64,000 bases of DNA from Anaerolineaceae bacterium (GCA_030653365.1 JAURZL010000013.1:124001-188000), one strand, 5' to 3'; positions 1-10,863 are shown, numbered from the stretch's first letter. Translations and numbers: made by a program. The notes: generated from the letters alone by a model not told the origin.

Positions 1-1
1 A

Positions 2-3000
2 TTATTAAAAATTCTTCAGATTTCACCTCGCCTGGGAAAAAGGATTATTGCATTTCGCCCTTTCATTTCACCTGATCAATTTAACCAAATCTGGGGTATC
101 GATTCTGTCACAAAACAAAAATTGGTTGATTTTTTTGACTTTGGTTCTGAGAAAATTATAGAACCTTCCATACCTGGAGAAGAAAGTGAGGAAATAAAAC
201 CAGTCCCTTCAAGTATAGAATCGATAAGGATTCTAGAAGAGCCATCCGTCGAAGCAGTACAAGAAGTAAGTGTTCCAAAATCCAGACCATCCTGGAAAAC
301 TGTTTCATTATTATTCATAATATTTTTAGTTGGAGCACTTTTCCGTTTTTATGGACTTAATTGGGATGAAAATTTTCACCAACACCCCGATGAACGCTAC
401 ATGTCGATGGTTGCTGAACAGATTAAAGGTGTAGATGGGATCAGAGCTTATTTTGATACACAGGTCAGTACACTTAATCCATTAAAGCACGGCTCATATA
501 CCTATGGTATGTTGCCATTATTCATAACCCGAATGATAGCTGAATGGCTGGACAAGACTCATTATGATTCGGTCACACTGGTCGGAAGAGCACTTTCAGG
601 CATGTTTGATCTGGCAGCAATTTTTTCTCTCTTTCTGTTGGCTTTGCGATTATACAATAAAAAAATTGCTTTCTTAGCAGCAGCTTTGTATGCAACTGCT
701 GTTTTCCCCATTCAGCTTTCTCATTTCTTTACTGTTGACTCATTTGCTACATTTTTTGTCGTAACCAGTTTTTATTTCCTGTTGTTAGCCATTCCTCTTG
801 ATCGACCTGACCAGAAATTCACAGATTCAAATTACATCTTTTTTTTGTTGTTTGGAGCAATGGTAGGAATGGCAGGTGCTTGTAAAGTAAATACATTGCC
901 AGTTTTAGGTCTCATCGTCCTTGCCGGAGCAATATATTTGTTTTTAAATAGGCAGCAGAGCCAATTTTGGAAATTATTTAAAACCATGCTTTTTGGACTA
1001 TTTCTTGCGGTTTTATTTGCTTTCCTTGCTTTTCGTATATTTCAACCATATGCATTTAATGGGCCAGGGATTTCAAATATTACCATCAATGAAAATTGGT
1101 TAAATGTTATTAAAGAAGTGACTAATCAGGTTGCAGGTAATTCAGAATGGCCACCTAATCACCATTGGACCAACCGACCTATCCAATATGCCTGGGTGAA
1201 TATGGTCTTATGGGGCATGGGTCTTCCGTTGGGATTGATGGCTTGGTTTGGTTGGGGATGGGCTGGATACCGGATTTGGAAAGGTGAGTGGCGAAAGCAC
1301 TTGTTTCCGTTCATCTGGGTTCTGGCATATTTTGTTTGGCAGAACATCCAATTTTGGCGATATATGCGCTACTTCTTGCCAATTTATCCATTTTTGATTT
1401 TATTCGCTGCCTGGGCTATATATGAATTGGTGATTAAAACGAAACCTCAAATATTTCGGATTCGTGAAATTGGAAAAGATTTAAGGTTGCAAATGAGAGA
1501 GTTGACATTCAATTGGCAAGGGCTTGTCAGCATATTGGTTTTAACGTCAGTAATGGTTGGCACATTTGGTTATGCCTTTGCTTTTACCCGCATTTATTCT
1601 CGTCCGCATACCCGGGTAGAAGCTTCCCGTTGGATATTGGGAAATATTCCCGGCCCGCTGAACGTTTTTGTGTCCGCAGATGACGAAACACAGATGTATC
1701 CAATTCCTGTATACAATAATCAGATAATTGTTCCTGGTGAGCCACAAATTATGGAATTACGGCTCAAATCAGGTGGCAGTACATCCACAATTTCAGCCCC
1801 CAACATTAGACAACCTCAAGGGAATTTAAGAATTACCCTTACAAAAGATGAATTAGAAGAGGAACTTCTAATTGATATGATGGTACCAATCCCAATCAGT
1901 AGTAATCCAGAAACACTGATGGTTGAGTTTCCTGAAATTGAATTAGTGCCAAATCAATCCTATTATCTCAATTATTCCCCTGATAATGACCTGGAAATTG
2001 ACTTTTCAGAAACGAAGCTTTCTCTGAATAATGAGGAAGATGCCTCGTTTGTAATAGAAAATGATTATTTGGAAAACAAGGTTGAATCATTTTCAACACG
2101 AAGTGTATTTGAAGTGGATGAGATTGTTCGCCTCAATCGATTAGAAATCATGGATTTTACCCAAGAATTTCAACCATACACAGTGGTAATAAAAGTAAGT
2201 ATTCTTAAAGACAGAGATGAACAGAATCCATTAGGGGAAGCAGAGCGTACTATCAATTTTTCTAAACCGGGAGAGCGCTATTCGACCGAATTCACTTTTC
2301 CAACAATAATATTGGAAAAAGAATCCTCCTATCAGGTCAAGTATGAGTTAATCGAGGGGAAAGCGGCATTATTACAATCTGAAGTTTTTGCTCTGGAAAC
2401 TTCCTGGGATGATGCATTGCCTTTAGCAGTTGATGATACGGATGCCCTTGGTGGAATATATAAACCGCTTAATCTGGAGTTGTACGAAACGGATAATGCT
2501 GAAAAACGGGATAAAATGATCGAAATTCTGGAAGCCAGCGAGTATCTTGTTATTCCAAGCAATCGCGGGTATGACGCCATGCCCCGTCTCGAATTACGTT
2601 ATCCGCTGACATTAAGATATTACCAGTTATTGTTTGGTTGTGATTGTAGTTCGGACGCAATGGAAAAACATGCCTATGGGTTGGAACCCCCATTCAAGAG
2701 CCCATTGGGGTTTGATCTCGTGGCTGTGTTTGTCAGCAATCCTAATTTGGGTCCGATCCAAATTAAAGACCAAAATGCGGATGAATCTTTTACAGTCTAT
2801 GATCACCCGAAAGTGTTTGTTTTTAAGAAATCGGAATCTTTTTCGATTGAAAAAATTACAGAAGAATTTAATCGGATAGATTTAGATACTGTCATTTTCC
2901 AGGTACCAAAGGATTATTCACGCGCTCACACCGCCTTGAGATTATCCCCAGACCGGCTGGAGGCTCAGAAAAATGGGGGAACTTGGTCAGAGATGTTCAA

Positions 3001-5515
3001 CCGGCTGAGCTTATTGAATGGTAATCAGACATTAAGTGTAATAGTTTGGTACCTTCTTCTGTTGATGATCGGCCTGATTGTATTTCCCATCGTTTCAAGA
3101 GTTTTTTCAGCACTCCCGGATAAAGGATATTCCCTGATTCGAATGGCAGGCTTATTGATTCTGGCATGGCTTCCCTGGTTTTTTGCCAGTCTCAAGGTAG
3201 TCTCGTTCACCCGGTTATCAATTTTTGTTGGTATTCTAATCCTGGTTATCCTTAATGGATTTTTATTTTACAAAAATAAACGGAAAATATTGGATTATTT
3301 TAAAGAAAGCTGGCGTCATGTATTAATTGTTGAAACAGTTTTTCTGCTCTTGTTTGTATTTAGCCTTTTTATTCGCATCAATAATCCGGATATCTGGCAT
3401 CCCTGGTTGGGGGGTGAGAAACCAATGGATTTTGCCTTCTTTAATGCTGTTCTGAAATCTGTCTATTTTCCGCCAGCCAATCCCTGGTTTTCAGATCATT
3501 ATATTAATTACTATTATTATGGTTTTGTGGTGGCTTCTATTCCAACCAAATTATTAGGAATTATTCCATCAATTGCCTTTAATTTAATTCTGCCAAGTTG
3601 GTTTGCGATGACAGGAATTGGTGTTTTCGGACTTGGGTATAACATTTATGAAGCCTTCAGAAGGAAAAACCAGGTTCCTGTCAATAATGAAAGTGATCAG
3701 AATTTTGACTCAAGGAATCGTTTTCGAAATATTTTTTCTTCAAAATCATTGCCATATCTGTGTGCCACCATAGCCATTGTTGCCATATTATTCATGGGTA
3801 ATTTCTTCCAGGTAAAAACGTTATGGCAATATTTACCCGAGGTTTCAACCCTAAACATGGGTAACAGCAACTACAGTAAATGGGAACTGGTGCTCTCAGG
3901 GGCAAGCCAGGTGATTTCTGGAAAAGCTGAATTACCAGGCGATTCTGGTCGATGGTATTTTTCAGCTTCCCGTCCAATTTTGCACGATGGACCTGATACA
4001 CCGATTGTAGAATTTCCATATTTCTCATTTTTATATGCTGATTTGCATCCCCATCTATTAACAATGCCATTTTTTGCGCTTGGATTCGCATGGTGTTTTA
4101 GTGCATATCTGAATCCAATTCATAAACGCAAGTGGATCGATCAACTTTTCGCTCTTGTCTTATTTGGGTTGTTTGTTGGCAGTTTCCTGGCTTCTCATAC
4201 CTGGGATTTTCCATTGTTTATTGCATTAGCCTTGGTAGCCATTCTTTGGAAAATATTTAAAACCGAGGGTTTCAATCTAAAACAGAAGATTAAACGAATG
4301 TTTTTTTATTCTGTCGGGGTAGTGAGCAGTGCAGTCCTCTTATATTCCCCATTTTCCTATTGGTTTCGAACTGATTATTCCTCGATTGAGTTTTGGAAAG
4401 GAGCCAGAACGCCGCTCGCAGATTATTTGATTGTTTTTGGCTTGTCACTTTTTGTCATGGTCAGCCTTTTACTGGTTTATTTGATCCCAGAAATTAATAG
4501 TGGCTATCAGCGCTGGTTGAAACAGAATAATAAGAAAACATACCTGACGATTGCAGCTATTCTGGCAATCATGATCATTTTATGGGCATTTAATTACCAG
4601 GTATTAGCCTTCGGTCTACCATTATTGTTATCATGGATCTACCTGATCTTTATTAAAAAGGACCTGTCTGAATACCAGCGCTTTATTCTATTCCTTTTTG
4701 CGATTGGATATTCCATCACATTCATCACAGAAATCATTGTGTTAAAGGGCGATGTTGGCCGATCCAATATGGTATTCAGAATTTATCTTCAGGCATGGTT
4801 TCTTTTGGGGATTGCTATCAGTTTGGGGCTTATTGAGCTTGTGAAGATAATTCCTTCCTGGAAACCTGTTGTAAGATTAGGCTGGATTATTATTTTGCAG
4901 GTATTGATTTTGTGTGCCCTCTCGTACCCATTGACCGCAACAAAAATTAGAATAGATGACCGATGGCCAGATGTACTGTATCCACCGAAAACATTGGATG
5001 GTGCGCTTTTTATGCTTGGAGATTCTCTTTACAATCTGGATCTACCGCCTGCTTACTACACTGACGAAGAGAGAAAATTGAATCTTGGAATTGATTATTT
5101 TGGAATCAGTTTTATGCAGGATCATGTGAACGGAACACCAGTGATTGTAGAAGGGCATACCACAGAATATCGCTGGGGTGGTCGCTATGCCATTCACACA
5201 GGGTTGCCTTCGGTCATAGGGTGGAACTGGCACACCCGCCAACATCATTCCATATTAGGGGGAGAGATTGTTGAAAAGCGGATTCAACAAGTGAATGAGT
5301 TTTATGATTCCGAAGATATCGAAACTGCACGAATTTTCTTACAGCGATATGACGTCAGCTACATTATTGTGTCTGATCTGGAGAAAGTGTATTATTCTTC
5401 AGCAGGTTTACAAAAATTTTTGGAAATGGTTCAGCTTGGCGATTTGCGAGTGGTCTATGGCGATCCTGCTAAAGAATTAATCACAATTTATGAGGTGATC
5501 AAAGCTGAGAATTAG
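2..5515 (+). CDS. Giant membrane glycosyltransferase: GT39/PMT-like half plus DUF2298 (YYY) half, 5' end outside window
   Basis: This polytopic membrane protein probably transfers sugars from lipid carriers to envelope glycans or proteins. The N-terminal part (residues about 60-500, counting from the TTG at 122) has many hydrophobic helices and an early acidic PDERY motif (about 89-93) typical of GT39/PMT-like enzymes. A soluble, beta-rich segment (about 510-1010) follows. The C-terminal half is a second membrane block with the WHPWLGGEKPMD and NYYYYGF signatures of the DUF2298/YYY family. No stop occurs in frame from base 2 to the TTG at 122, that TTG has no Shine-Dalgarno, and the upstream translation looks like protein, so I treat the gene as truncated by the left edge. 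Family assignment is strong; donor and acceptor are unknown. Confidence 0.82.
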   Translation, partial: LLKILQISPRLGKRIIAFRPFISPDQFNQIWGIDSVTKQKLVDFFDFGSEKIIEPSIPGEESEEIKPVPSSIESIRILEEPSVEAVQEVSVPKSRPSWKTVSLLFIIFLVGALFRFYGLNWDENFHQHPDERYMSMVAEQIKGVDGIRAYFDTQVSTLNPLKHGSYTYGMLPLFITRMIAEWLDKTHYDSVTLVGRALSGMFDLAAIFSLFLLALRLYNKKIAFLAAALYATAVFPIQLSHFFTVDSFATFFVVTSFYFLLLAIPLDRPDQKFTDSNYIFFLLFGAMVGMAGACKVNTLPVLGLIVLAGAIYLFLNRQQSQFWKLFKTMLFGLFLAVLFAFLAFRIFQPYAFNGPGISNITINENWLNVIKEVTNQVAGNSEWPPNHHWTNRPIQYAWVNMVLWGMGLPLGLMAWFGWGWAGYRIWKGEWRKHLFPFIWVLAYFVWQNIQFWRYMRYFLPIYPFLILFAAWAIYELVIKTKPQIFRIREIGKDLRLQMRELTFNWQGLVSILVLTSVMVGTFGYAFAFTRIYSRPHTRVEASRWILGNIPGPLNVFVSADDETQMYPIPVYNNQIIVPGEPQIMELRLKSGGSTSTISAPNIRQPQGNLRITLTKDELEEELLIDMMVPIPISSNPETLMVEFPEIELVPNQSYYLNYSPDNDLEIDFSETKLSLNNEEDASFVIENDYLENKVESFSTRSVFEVDEIVRLNRLEIMDFTQEFQPYTVVIKVSILKDRDEQNPLGEAERTINFSKPGERYSTEFTFPTIILEKESSYQVKYELIEGKAALLQSEVFALETSWDDALPLAVDDTDALGGIYKPLNLELYETDNAEKRDKMIEILEASEYLVIPSNRGYDAMPRLELRYPLTLRYYQLLFGCDCSSDAMEKHAYGLEPPFKSPLGFDLVAVFVSNPNLGPIQIKDQNADESFTVYDHPKVFVFKKSESFSIEKITEEFNRIDLDTVIFQVPKDYSRAHTALRLSPDRLEAQKNGGTWSEMFNRLSLLNGNQTLSVIVWYLLLLMIGLIVFPIVSRVFSALPDKGYSLIRMAGLLILAWLPWFFASLKVVSFTRLSIFVGILILVILNGFLFYKNKRKILDYFKESWRHVLIVETVFLLLFVFSLFIRINNPDIWHPWLGGEKPMDFAFFNAVLKSVYFPPANPWFSDHYINYYYYGFVVASIPTKLLGIIPSIAFNLILPSWFAMTGIGVFGLGYNIYEAFRRKNQVPVNNESDQNFDSRNRFRNIFSSKSLPYLCATIAIVAILFMGNFFQVKTLWQYLPEVSTLNMGNSNYSKWELVLSGASQVISGKAELPGDSGRWYFSASRPILHDGPDTPIVEFPYFSFLYADLHPHLLTMPFFALGFAWCFSAYLNPIHKRKWIDQLFALVLFGLFVGSFLASHTWDFPLFIALALVAILWKIFKTEGFNLKQKIKRMFFYSVGVVSSAVLLYSPFSYWFRTDYSSIEFWKGARTPLADYLIVFGLSLFVMVSLLLVYLIPEINSGYQRWLKQNNKKTYLTIAAILAIMIILWAFNYQVLAFGLPLLLSWIYLIFIKKDLSEYQRFILFLFAIGYSITFITEIIVLKGDVGRSNMVFRIYLQAWFLLGIAISLGLIELVKIIPSWKPVVRLGWIIILQVLILCALSYPLTATKIRIDDRWPDVLYPPKTLDGALFMLGDSLYNLDLPPAYYTDEERKLNLGIDYFGISFMQDHVNGTPVIVEGHTTEYRWGGRYAIHTGLPSVIGWNWHTRQHHSILGGEIVEKRIQQVNEFYDSEDIETARIFLQRYDVSYIIVSDLEKVYYSSAGLQKFLEMVQLGDLRVVYGDPAKELITIYEVIKAEN

Positions 5516-5691
5516 TAAGTTGAAATTTTTCTTCTACTCACCCTGGTTTCTTTGATATCCGCTTCCCCTGCTTTCGTTGGCTTGAAAAATCATTAAGTGA
5601 ACAGGATGAAGATTAAGGGTCAGGAAAATGAAAATTGTTTCGATTGTGTTACGAATAGGTTTCATTTTAATTACAGATTATGCTGATTGAC

Positions 5692-5725
5692 TTGATCTTA
5701 TTTCCGCTCTCGTGTATTATATAAT
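5692..5725 (+). promoter_or_regulatory. Predicted sigma70-type promoter for the Tad-like gene cluster
   Basis: TTGATC at 5692-5697 and TATTAT at 5715-5720 are separated by 17 bases; an overlapping TATAAT lies at 5720-5725. The site sits 40-70 bases before the TTG start of the first TadE-like gene. The rest of the 5516-5764 gap shows nothing else recognisable. Confidence 0.5.
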
Positions 5726-5764
5726 CAGGCAGTAGTATACGCAGATGAGGACTGGGAGACTATT

Positions 5765-6517
5765 TTGTATCAATTCTTGAAACGTTTTACCCAAAAAAAG
5801 AAACCAACCCGTGGTCAATCCTTTGTTGAATTGGCTTTGGTATTACCAATCCTTTTGTTGATGTTACTCGGTTTGGTAGAAGTATCATTCTTTATCGGCC
5901 GATATCTGGATGTATTGGACTTGAGTCGGGAAGCAGCCCGCTTTGCATCTGTGCGTGATCCATTCGCAACAGGTGATCTGAATTGCTCTACAACAAATGA
6001 CCTTAATTTCTTTTATGACACCTCCTGTATGATGTCTCCCCCATCAGAGATGGCAGCCTCATGTACAAATGCACAATATTGCAATGGTTTTAACCCTTAT
6101 CTCACACTGGATTTGAGTAAGGATGATGTTGTCATCACAGCCTTTACAATTTCTGGAAATCTTATATCTGATCAGTATCCACACCCCAATGGTTATTGGG
6201 CTCTTTCAAACGTAGACTTTGACAATAATGCAGACCTTAATCTTACCAATGGCGCGCTTCCGAATAATTTTTTAAAAGATTGTGAAGGGAATGGTATCCG
6301 GACTGAACCACACTACACTGAATCCCTGGTTGAATCTTTGTTGTTGTCAGCTGCACCTGCCAATAAAGGCTTTGTTGCTGTCGAAGTTTATTATTGTTAT
6401 GAGCAGGTTTTGGGAATCCCAATCATCACAGACTTCATTCCCAACCCACTCCAGATTCGGGCATATACCATCATGCCTTTACCTGCTGCACAACCAACCC
6501 CCACCCCAATTCCATAA
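5765..6517 (+). CDS. TadE-family pilus assembly/pseudopilin-like protein
   Basis: A small envelope protein of the TadE type, associated with Flp/Tad pili or a related secretion machine. A basic N-terminus is followed by GQSFVELALVLPILLLMLLG (about residues 18-37). This is the TadE signature: a conserved Glu within a single transmembrane helix. About 200 extracytoplasmic residues follow, with several cysteines, and the protein ends in a Pro/Thr-rich tail. The start is TTG with a GGGAG ribosome site 10 bases upstream. It is the first of three Tad-like genes on one strand, 6 bases before the next. No TadA ATPase or TadB/C genes are in the window, so a working pilus cannot be inferred. Confidence 0.8.
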   Translation: MYQFLKRFTQKKKPTRGQSFVELALVLPILLLMLLGLVEVSFFIGRYLDVLDLSREAARFASVRDPFATGDLNCSTTNDLNFFYDTSCMMSPPSEMAASCTNAQYCNGFNPYLTLDLSKDDVVITAFTISGNLISDQYPHPNGYWALSNVDFDNNADLNLTNGALPNNFLKDCEGNGIRTEPHYTESLVESLLLSAAPANKGFVAVEVYYCYEQVLGIPIITDFIPNPLQIRAYTIMPLPAAQPTPTPIP

Positions 6518-6523
6518 AGAAGT

Positions 6524-8362
6524 ATGATGAAAAAACCACATTCCACAACATCCGGTCAAGCTTTAGTTATTTTTGCAGTTACTTTATTGGTGCTGTTATT
6601 CTTTATTGGTCTGGCAGTAGATGCAGGTTCCTTATATATAACCTACGGAAGTTTGAAACGTGCAACCGATGCTGCTGCTTTGGCAGCTGTAAATGAATTC
6701 AAACGTGATCCTGACCTGGTCTCGATGGAAGGTGCTGCCAGCGAAGTATTCAATTTGATGGGAATCGATTATTCTAATTTGGAAGTTTTATTATGTGATA
6801 TGGACCGTGACAACATACGTGACACTGGATTACCACCTATGTTCGAATTGCGTTGCCCAATTACACCTGCAGAAAATGCGCGTAAATTAGTATGGGTGGA
6901 AGCAGAACAAGATGCCCCATTATATTTCCTATCAATGATGGGTTTCAACAACCTGACATTAAGAACAAATTCGATAACCGAGGCAGCTCCACTGGATGTG
7001 GTTATTGTTTTGGATACTTCAGAGTCCATGGCTTCTGAAACATGTGTGGCACCAGCAAGTGGCTCAGACCATGAAACTTATTGTGGCAGTGATCCAACTA
7101 AGATTTATAGTCCATTCTCAGAATTTGATCCATCAGTTTGCAATGCTGCGAATCGTTGTTATCCAATGCGTGATGCGAAAGATGCTGCAAAAGCTCTTAT
7201 TGACTCCTTAGCACCTGGATATGACCAGGTCGCTGTTGTGACATATGATCGAACCGACAATCTCATTTTTGGATTAAATACCGATTTGGTCGCAGCGAAA
7301 ATTGCCATAGATAATCTTGTTGTCGTGCATGATGATCCCCCGGTAGTGTTTAATATCTGGTCAGACTGGTACAGCCATCCTGGTTCTTATAACCCGGTGA
7401 ATTCGGAAGATTTGGATGGTGATGGTGAAGACACAGATGATTTTGTTGATATGTATGGTGTAGATTGTCCTTTTCATCCTACCAATCCTGCCCTTGACCC
7501 TCCTTACTTGTTAAACCGCTGGTGGTCGACAGCTGATGGTGCACCAGATCCTTTTGGTTGGGGCGGAGTGCCTTGTGACCGGGATGACCGTTTTGATTCG
7601 ATGGATTGGAATGGAGATGGAATTTGGACCGAAGCAGATCACACCCATGCGGTTGATCATTGGCCAACAACTGACCCTGATTTTCGTTTTTCTGGCAACT
7701 CAACCTGTATTGGTTGTGGTGTACGCCAGGGAGCCAACCAGCTGAGAGGTGGTGGGCGGTTTGGCTCGGTCTGGGTGATGGTCTTCCTGACGGATGGAGC
7801 TGCAAACCTCAGTGATTTGCCTAACCCATTAGACCTAAATAATCCTATTCCTGTGGAATTTGTAAATGGTTTTTGTGGCGGTCCATTGGACGAACCTTTT
7901 TGGACGTCTTCCTGTTTTGATAATAAATTTAATGATTATATAGTTGATCATCCTACCCTTCCTCCCCGTTATTGTTTTGACGACGATACGTCTGAATGTC
8001 CACCAGATTCGACCCCCACAACCTTATCCCCGTTTTATTCGGTGTTGGATTACGCCATGGACATGGTAGACGAAGCTGCTTTGACTAGCTCCACAAATGT
8101 AAACGAACCACTTGGAAATGAGATGGCAATTTATGCCATTCGTTTGGGGAGCATGACGATTGGTTCTGCTGAATATTTTATGCGCTACATGGCAGCGGTT
8201 GGGGATGATGGAGACCGTACAACCGATCCTTGTTATGTATCTGGTGTTCCAGTTGCTGCCAATACCTCCTGCGGCCAATATTATAATGCACCTTCTGGAC
8301 TTTATTTGGCACCTATTTTTGAAGATATTGCCTCCCGAATTTATATCAAGATTACTCAATAA
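6524..8362 (+). CDS. TadG-like protein with von Willebrand factor A domain
   Basis: The N-terminus (residues about 9-60) carries [20 protein letters not shown] and an AVDAG...ATDAAALAA segment. This is the putative Flp pilus-assembly TadG-like N-terminal domain, anchored by one helix. A vWA domain starts near residue 155 with [14 protein letters not shown], whose DxSxS is the metal-ion-dependent adhesion motif. A long cysteine- and Asp-rich insert (about 280-400) includes [11 protein letters not shown] and [10 protein letters not shown], which resemble calcium-binding loops. FLTDGAA (about 425) is a typical later vWA strand. It sits between two TadE-like genes and probably acts at the cell surface in adhesion. 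ATG at 6524 or 6527 are equally good starts after AAAGAAG. Confidence 0.82.
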   Translation: MMKKPHSTTSGQALVIFAVTLLVLLFFIGLAVDAGSLYITYGSLKRATDAAALAAVNEFKRDPDLVSMEGAASEVFNLMGIDYSNLEVLLCDMDRDNIRDTGLPPMFELRCPITPAENARKLVWVEAEQDAPLYFLSMMGFNNLTLRTNSITEAAPLDVVIVLDTSESMASETCVAPASGSDHETYCGSDPTKIYSPFSEFDPSVCNAANRCYPMRDAKDAAKALIDSLAPGYDQVAVVTYDRTDNLIFGLNTDLVAAKIAIDNLVVVHDDPPVVFNIWSDWYSHPGSYNPVNSEDLDGDGEDTDDFVDMYGVDCPFHPTNPALDPPYLLNRWWSTADGAPDPFGWGGVPCDRDDRFDSMDWNGDGIWTEADHTHAVDHWPTTDPDFRFSGNSTCIGCGVRQGANQLRGGGRFGSVWVMVFLTDGAANLSDLPNPLDLNNPIPVEFVNGFCGGPLDEPFWTSSCFDNKFNDYIVDHPTLPPRYCFDDDTSECPPDSTPTTLSPFYSVLDYAMDMVDEAALTSSTNVNEPLGNEMAIYAIRLGSMTIGSAEYFMRYMAAVGDDGDRTTDPCYVSGVPVAANTSCGQYYNAPSGLYLAPIFEDIASRIYIKITQ

Positions 8363-8372
8363 GGGTCATCAT

Positions 8373-10412
8373 ATGGAAAATTTATTTATTAAACTCAGGA
8401 TTAAATCCACTGCAAAGCATACCGGCCAAAGTATGGTCGAGTTTGCATTGGCGCTGCCAATTCTTTTATTGCTAATCTTTGGAATTATTGAGTTTGGGCG
8501 ACTTTTACAGGCATGGCTGGCACTGGAAAATGGTGCGCGTTTTGCTGTCAGGTATGCTGTGACAGGTAGCTATGATCCTCAATATTGTGCTGATGCAGCA
8601 GCTGCGTTAAGTGGAATCTATTCACCACAAGATCTTCTTGGAAATGATTACCCGGACACAGGCACAATTGATTTTGTGGCAGCAGATGGTGTCAGCGGTG
8701 TCTTTGATTGTCGGGTTTCAGAAACCTGGGTAACCAGCCAATCCTGGCACCGTAATTTCCACACCCAGGAAGAGGTGGAATATCTAAGCAATGTCCTGAT
8801 TGACTGGGCACGCCTGCCTTCCATTCGGGATGTTGCATTGAGTGGTGCCACGGGAATGGCGTATGATCCGGATGAACCTGTGACCGGTGATTATTCAGCC
8901 TTTTTAGATCATGCTTATTCGATCAGCACATTTGATCAGACCAATCGGGGAAACCCCAGTGAACGTGGGTATTTTAATATTACCACCTGCTCCAATCGGA
9001 TTTTGGATAATACCGGAGATTATTTTCAATTTGACCCAAACCCATATTTCTATACACCATTCGATGTCAGCTCACAGGACGATTACAAATACCCCCTACC
9101 CTGTGCACAATTTGATAGCACAGCCAATTACACGCGTTTTGTTGATGATGGGGGCGGACCTGGTGATCGGGTTCGGGTCGTGTTAACCTATCGACATCCA
9201 ATGATCACGCCATTAATCAGTAACTGGTGGCCAACCTTACGCCTGGAAGCTCAGCGCGAGGGGATTGTAGAAAAATTTCGTACTTCTCGTGTAACCGGTC
9301 TGGTAGGTGCGATCGGTATGGCATCCACGCATACCAATACCCCGTTGCCACCAACTGAAACTCCGACACCCACCAACACACCAACAGCAACTTCAACCCC
9401 AACTGATACACCCACACCTACACCCAGCCCAACTCCAGCCGTTTGTTCTACGGATGGGACTGGAATACGAGGAAACTATTACAGTTGGTCAGGGTCGCCT
9501 AATTGGCAAACTTTATTGTTGACACGGATTGATTCCACCATTAATTTTAATTGGGCAAGTGGAAGCTTTGCCACTGGGTATCCTGTTGACTTTTTTATGA
9601 CACGCTGGATTGGATATGTTATTCCTCCGGTGGAGGGCTTTTATACTTTTCGCGGAAGAGCAGATGATGGGATTCGATTATTTGTCAATAATAGCGCAGA
9701 AAATGTGTTAGTATGGCAAGGAACAACGCTTCGAGCAAGCACTTATAGTTGGAGAGCTCAAAGCGCAACAAACTATGACTCAAATCCAATTTATCTCACA
9801 TGTGATCCGAATCCGATCGTGATGGAGTTCTACGAACAGGGTGGAAGTGCAGTTGCTCAATTATCCTGGAGAGGTGGTCCTTTCTCAGGTTTTGGTATAA
9901 TTCAAAGAGAAAACCTTTATCCAGAGGATGGTCCTTCCATTCCAACAGCGACTGCTACCAACACAAGTACACCAACCCGAACACCTACCATTACACCAAC
10001 CAGTACGATTACGCCTACCCGTACGATTACACCCACCAGGACGAGAACTCCAACCATAACACCTACACCGACGCGGACACCTACTCGGACAATCACACCG
10101 ACTTATACGATTACACCAACCCGTACAATTACACCAACGCGCACACCGACGCGTACAGCGACACGTACACCGACGATTACGCCAACTGCGACGAGAACGC
10201 CAACGGCGACACGAACACCGACACGTACACCAACAACAATACCACCCACTGCAACAAATACTTCAATTCCGCCGACTGCAACAAACACGAGGCCGCCAAA
10301 TACGGCAACACCGACGCCTATTCCTCCCACAGTTACACCAACGCCAATGCATACCAATACGCCTACCAATACCCCAACGCCAACACCAACACGGGTTAAT
10401 CAGGGTGGATAA
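8373..10412 (+). CDS. TadE-like protein fused to a PA14 domain and Thr-Pro-rich repeats
   Basis: The start is the ATG at 8373 (MENLFIK), preceded by AAGGG with 7 bases spacing, rather than in-frame codons further upstream inside the previous gene. Domains in order: TadE segment [20 protein letters not shown] (about residues 17-36); an extracytoplasmic region to about 310; a short Thr/Pro linker (about 323-357); a PA14-like carbohydrate-binding domain (about 363-515; [24 protein letters not shown]); and a low-complexity tail of TPT/TRTPT repeats to the end. Together these suggest a surface protein that displays a glycan-binding domain on a wall-spanning stalk. Third gene of the Tad-like set, followed by a terminator. 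Confidence 0.8.
   Translation: MENLFIKLRIKSTAKHTGQSMVEFALALPILLLLIFGIIEFGRLLQAWLALENGARFAVRYAVTGSYDPQYCADAAAALSGIYSPQDLLGNDYPDTGTIDFVAADGVSGVFDCRVSETWVTSQSWHRNFHTQEEVEYLSNVLIDWARLPSIRDVALSGATGMAYDPDEPVTGDYSAFLDHAYSISTFDQTNRGNPSERGYFNITTCSNRILDNTGDYFQFDPNPYFYTPFDVSSQDDYKYPLPCAQFDSTANYTRFVDDGGGPGDRVRVVLTYRHPMITPLISNWWPTLRLEAQREGIVEKFRTSRVTGLVGAIGMASTHTNTPLPPTETPTPTNTPTATSTPTDTPTPTPSPTPAVCSTDGTGIRGNYYSWSGSPNWQTLLLTRIDSTINFNWASGSFATGYPVDFFMTRWIGYVIPPVEGFYTFRGRADDGIRLFVNNSAENVLVWQGTTLRASTYSWRAQSATNYDSNPIYLTCDPNPIVMEFYEQGGSAVAQLSWRGGPFSGFGIIQRENLYPEDGPSIPTATATNTSTPTRTPTITPTSTITPTRTITPTRTRTPTITPTPTRTPTRTITPTYTITPTRTITPTRTPTRTATRTPTITPTATRTPTATRTPTRTPTTIPPTATNTSIPPTATNTRPPNTATPTPIPPTVTPTPMHTNTPTNTPTPTPTRVNQGG
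9948..10396 (+). repeat. Short-period coding repeat (ACACCNACN type) encoding a Thr-Pro tail
   Basis: About 450 bases of degenerate 6- to 12-base units rich in ACACC, ACGAG and ACC encode the Thr/Pro/Arg-rich tail of the PA14 protein. The repeat lies wholly in frame. Its base composition gives a false Val/Gly-rich open frame on the other strand. Such tracts often vary in length between strains. Confidence 0.85.
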
Positions 10413-10443
10413 AGAATCACTTGATAGGTGATAATTTAATCAT

Positions 10444-10486
10444 AACAACCAGAGCCTCAATACACAACGCTCTGGTTGTTTTTGGT
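10444..10486 (+). terminator. Rho-independent terminator after the Tad-like cluster
   Basis: A perfect 12-bp stem (AACAACCAGAGC at 10444-10455, GCTCTGGTTGTT at 10469-10480) encloses a 13-base loop and is followed by a T-rich tail. It lies 32 bases after the stop of the PA14 protein gene. Confidence 0.85.
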
Positions 10487-10523
10487 AGATTAATGGAATA
10501 ACTGAGGTAAGAAATATTAATAA

Positions 10524-10774
10524 CCTGAGTTTCTCAAATTTGTACCCTGAAAAAAAGTTTTTCAACATCGATTTTATATGATCTGGTACATCTGTTGATA
10601 CAGATTGGTCTCAGCCAGTGGTTTCAACCACTGGCGATCTCCATCTTTATCATCTTCTCCATGGATTAAAATCCATGAATCCTAAGAACTGATAGTATTT
10701 ATCCTCCGTTTGTGTCCTGAAAAAAGGTTTTCCAAGTTTAAATTAAGTCTTTTTTCAAAAATGAGAAACTCAGG
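10524..10774 (+). repeat. Palindromic element with 13-bp terminal inverted repeats, MITE-like, non-coding
   Basis: CCTGAGTTTCTCA at 10524-10536 is the exact reverse complement of TGAGAAACTCAGG at 10762-10774. Between them lie GCCAGTGGTT/AACCACTGGC (10614-10635, 2-base loop), ATGGAT/ATCCAT (10661-10676) and two near-identical CCTGAAAAAA blocks (near 10546 and 10716). No open frame is evident and no clear target duplication flanks it. It could be a mobile MITE-like element or a locus-specific RNA structure; copy number cannot be judged here. Confidence 0.5.
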
Positions 10775-10863
10775 AGAAGAGTCTAATACATGGCTCCTAA
10801 TCTTAAAAATTCCTGAATTTCAAATCAGGTACTTGACTCTGATTTTCAAATCTGCTAAACTCA

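Noticed and set aside
8160..8372. Earlier in-frame start for the TadE-PA14 protein
   Set aside because: It would overlap the upstream vWA gene by 200 bases and put 71 unrelated residues before the TadE segment; ATG 8373 has a good ribosome site.
10103..10369. Val/Gly-rich open frame on the minus strand
   Set aside because: It is the antisense of the Thr-Pro coding repeat and exists only because of the repeat's composition.
9948..10396. CRISPR-like or satellite array
   Set aside because: The repeats are short, degenerate, in frame and without unique spacers; they encode a Thr-Pro tail.
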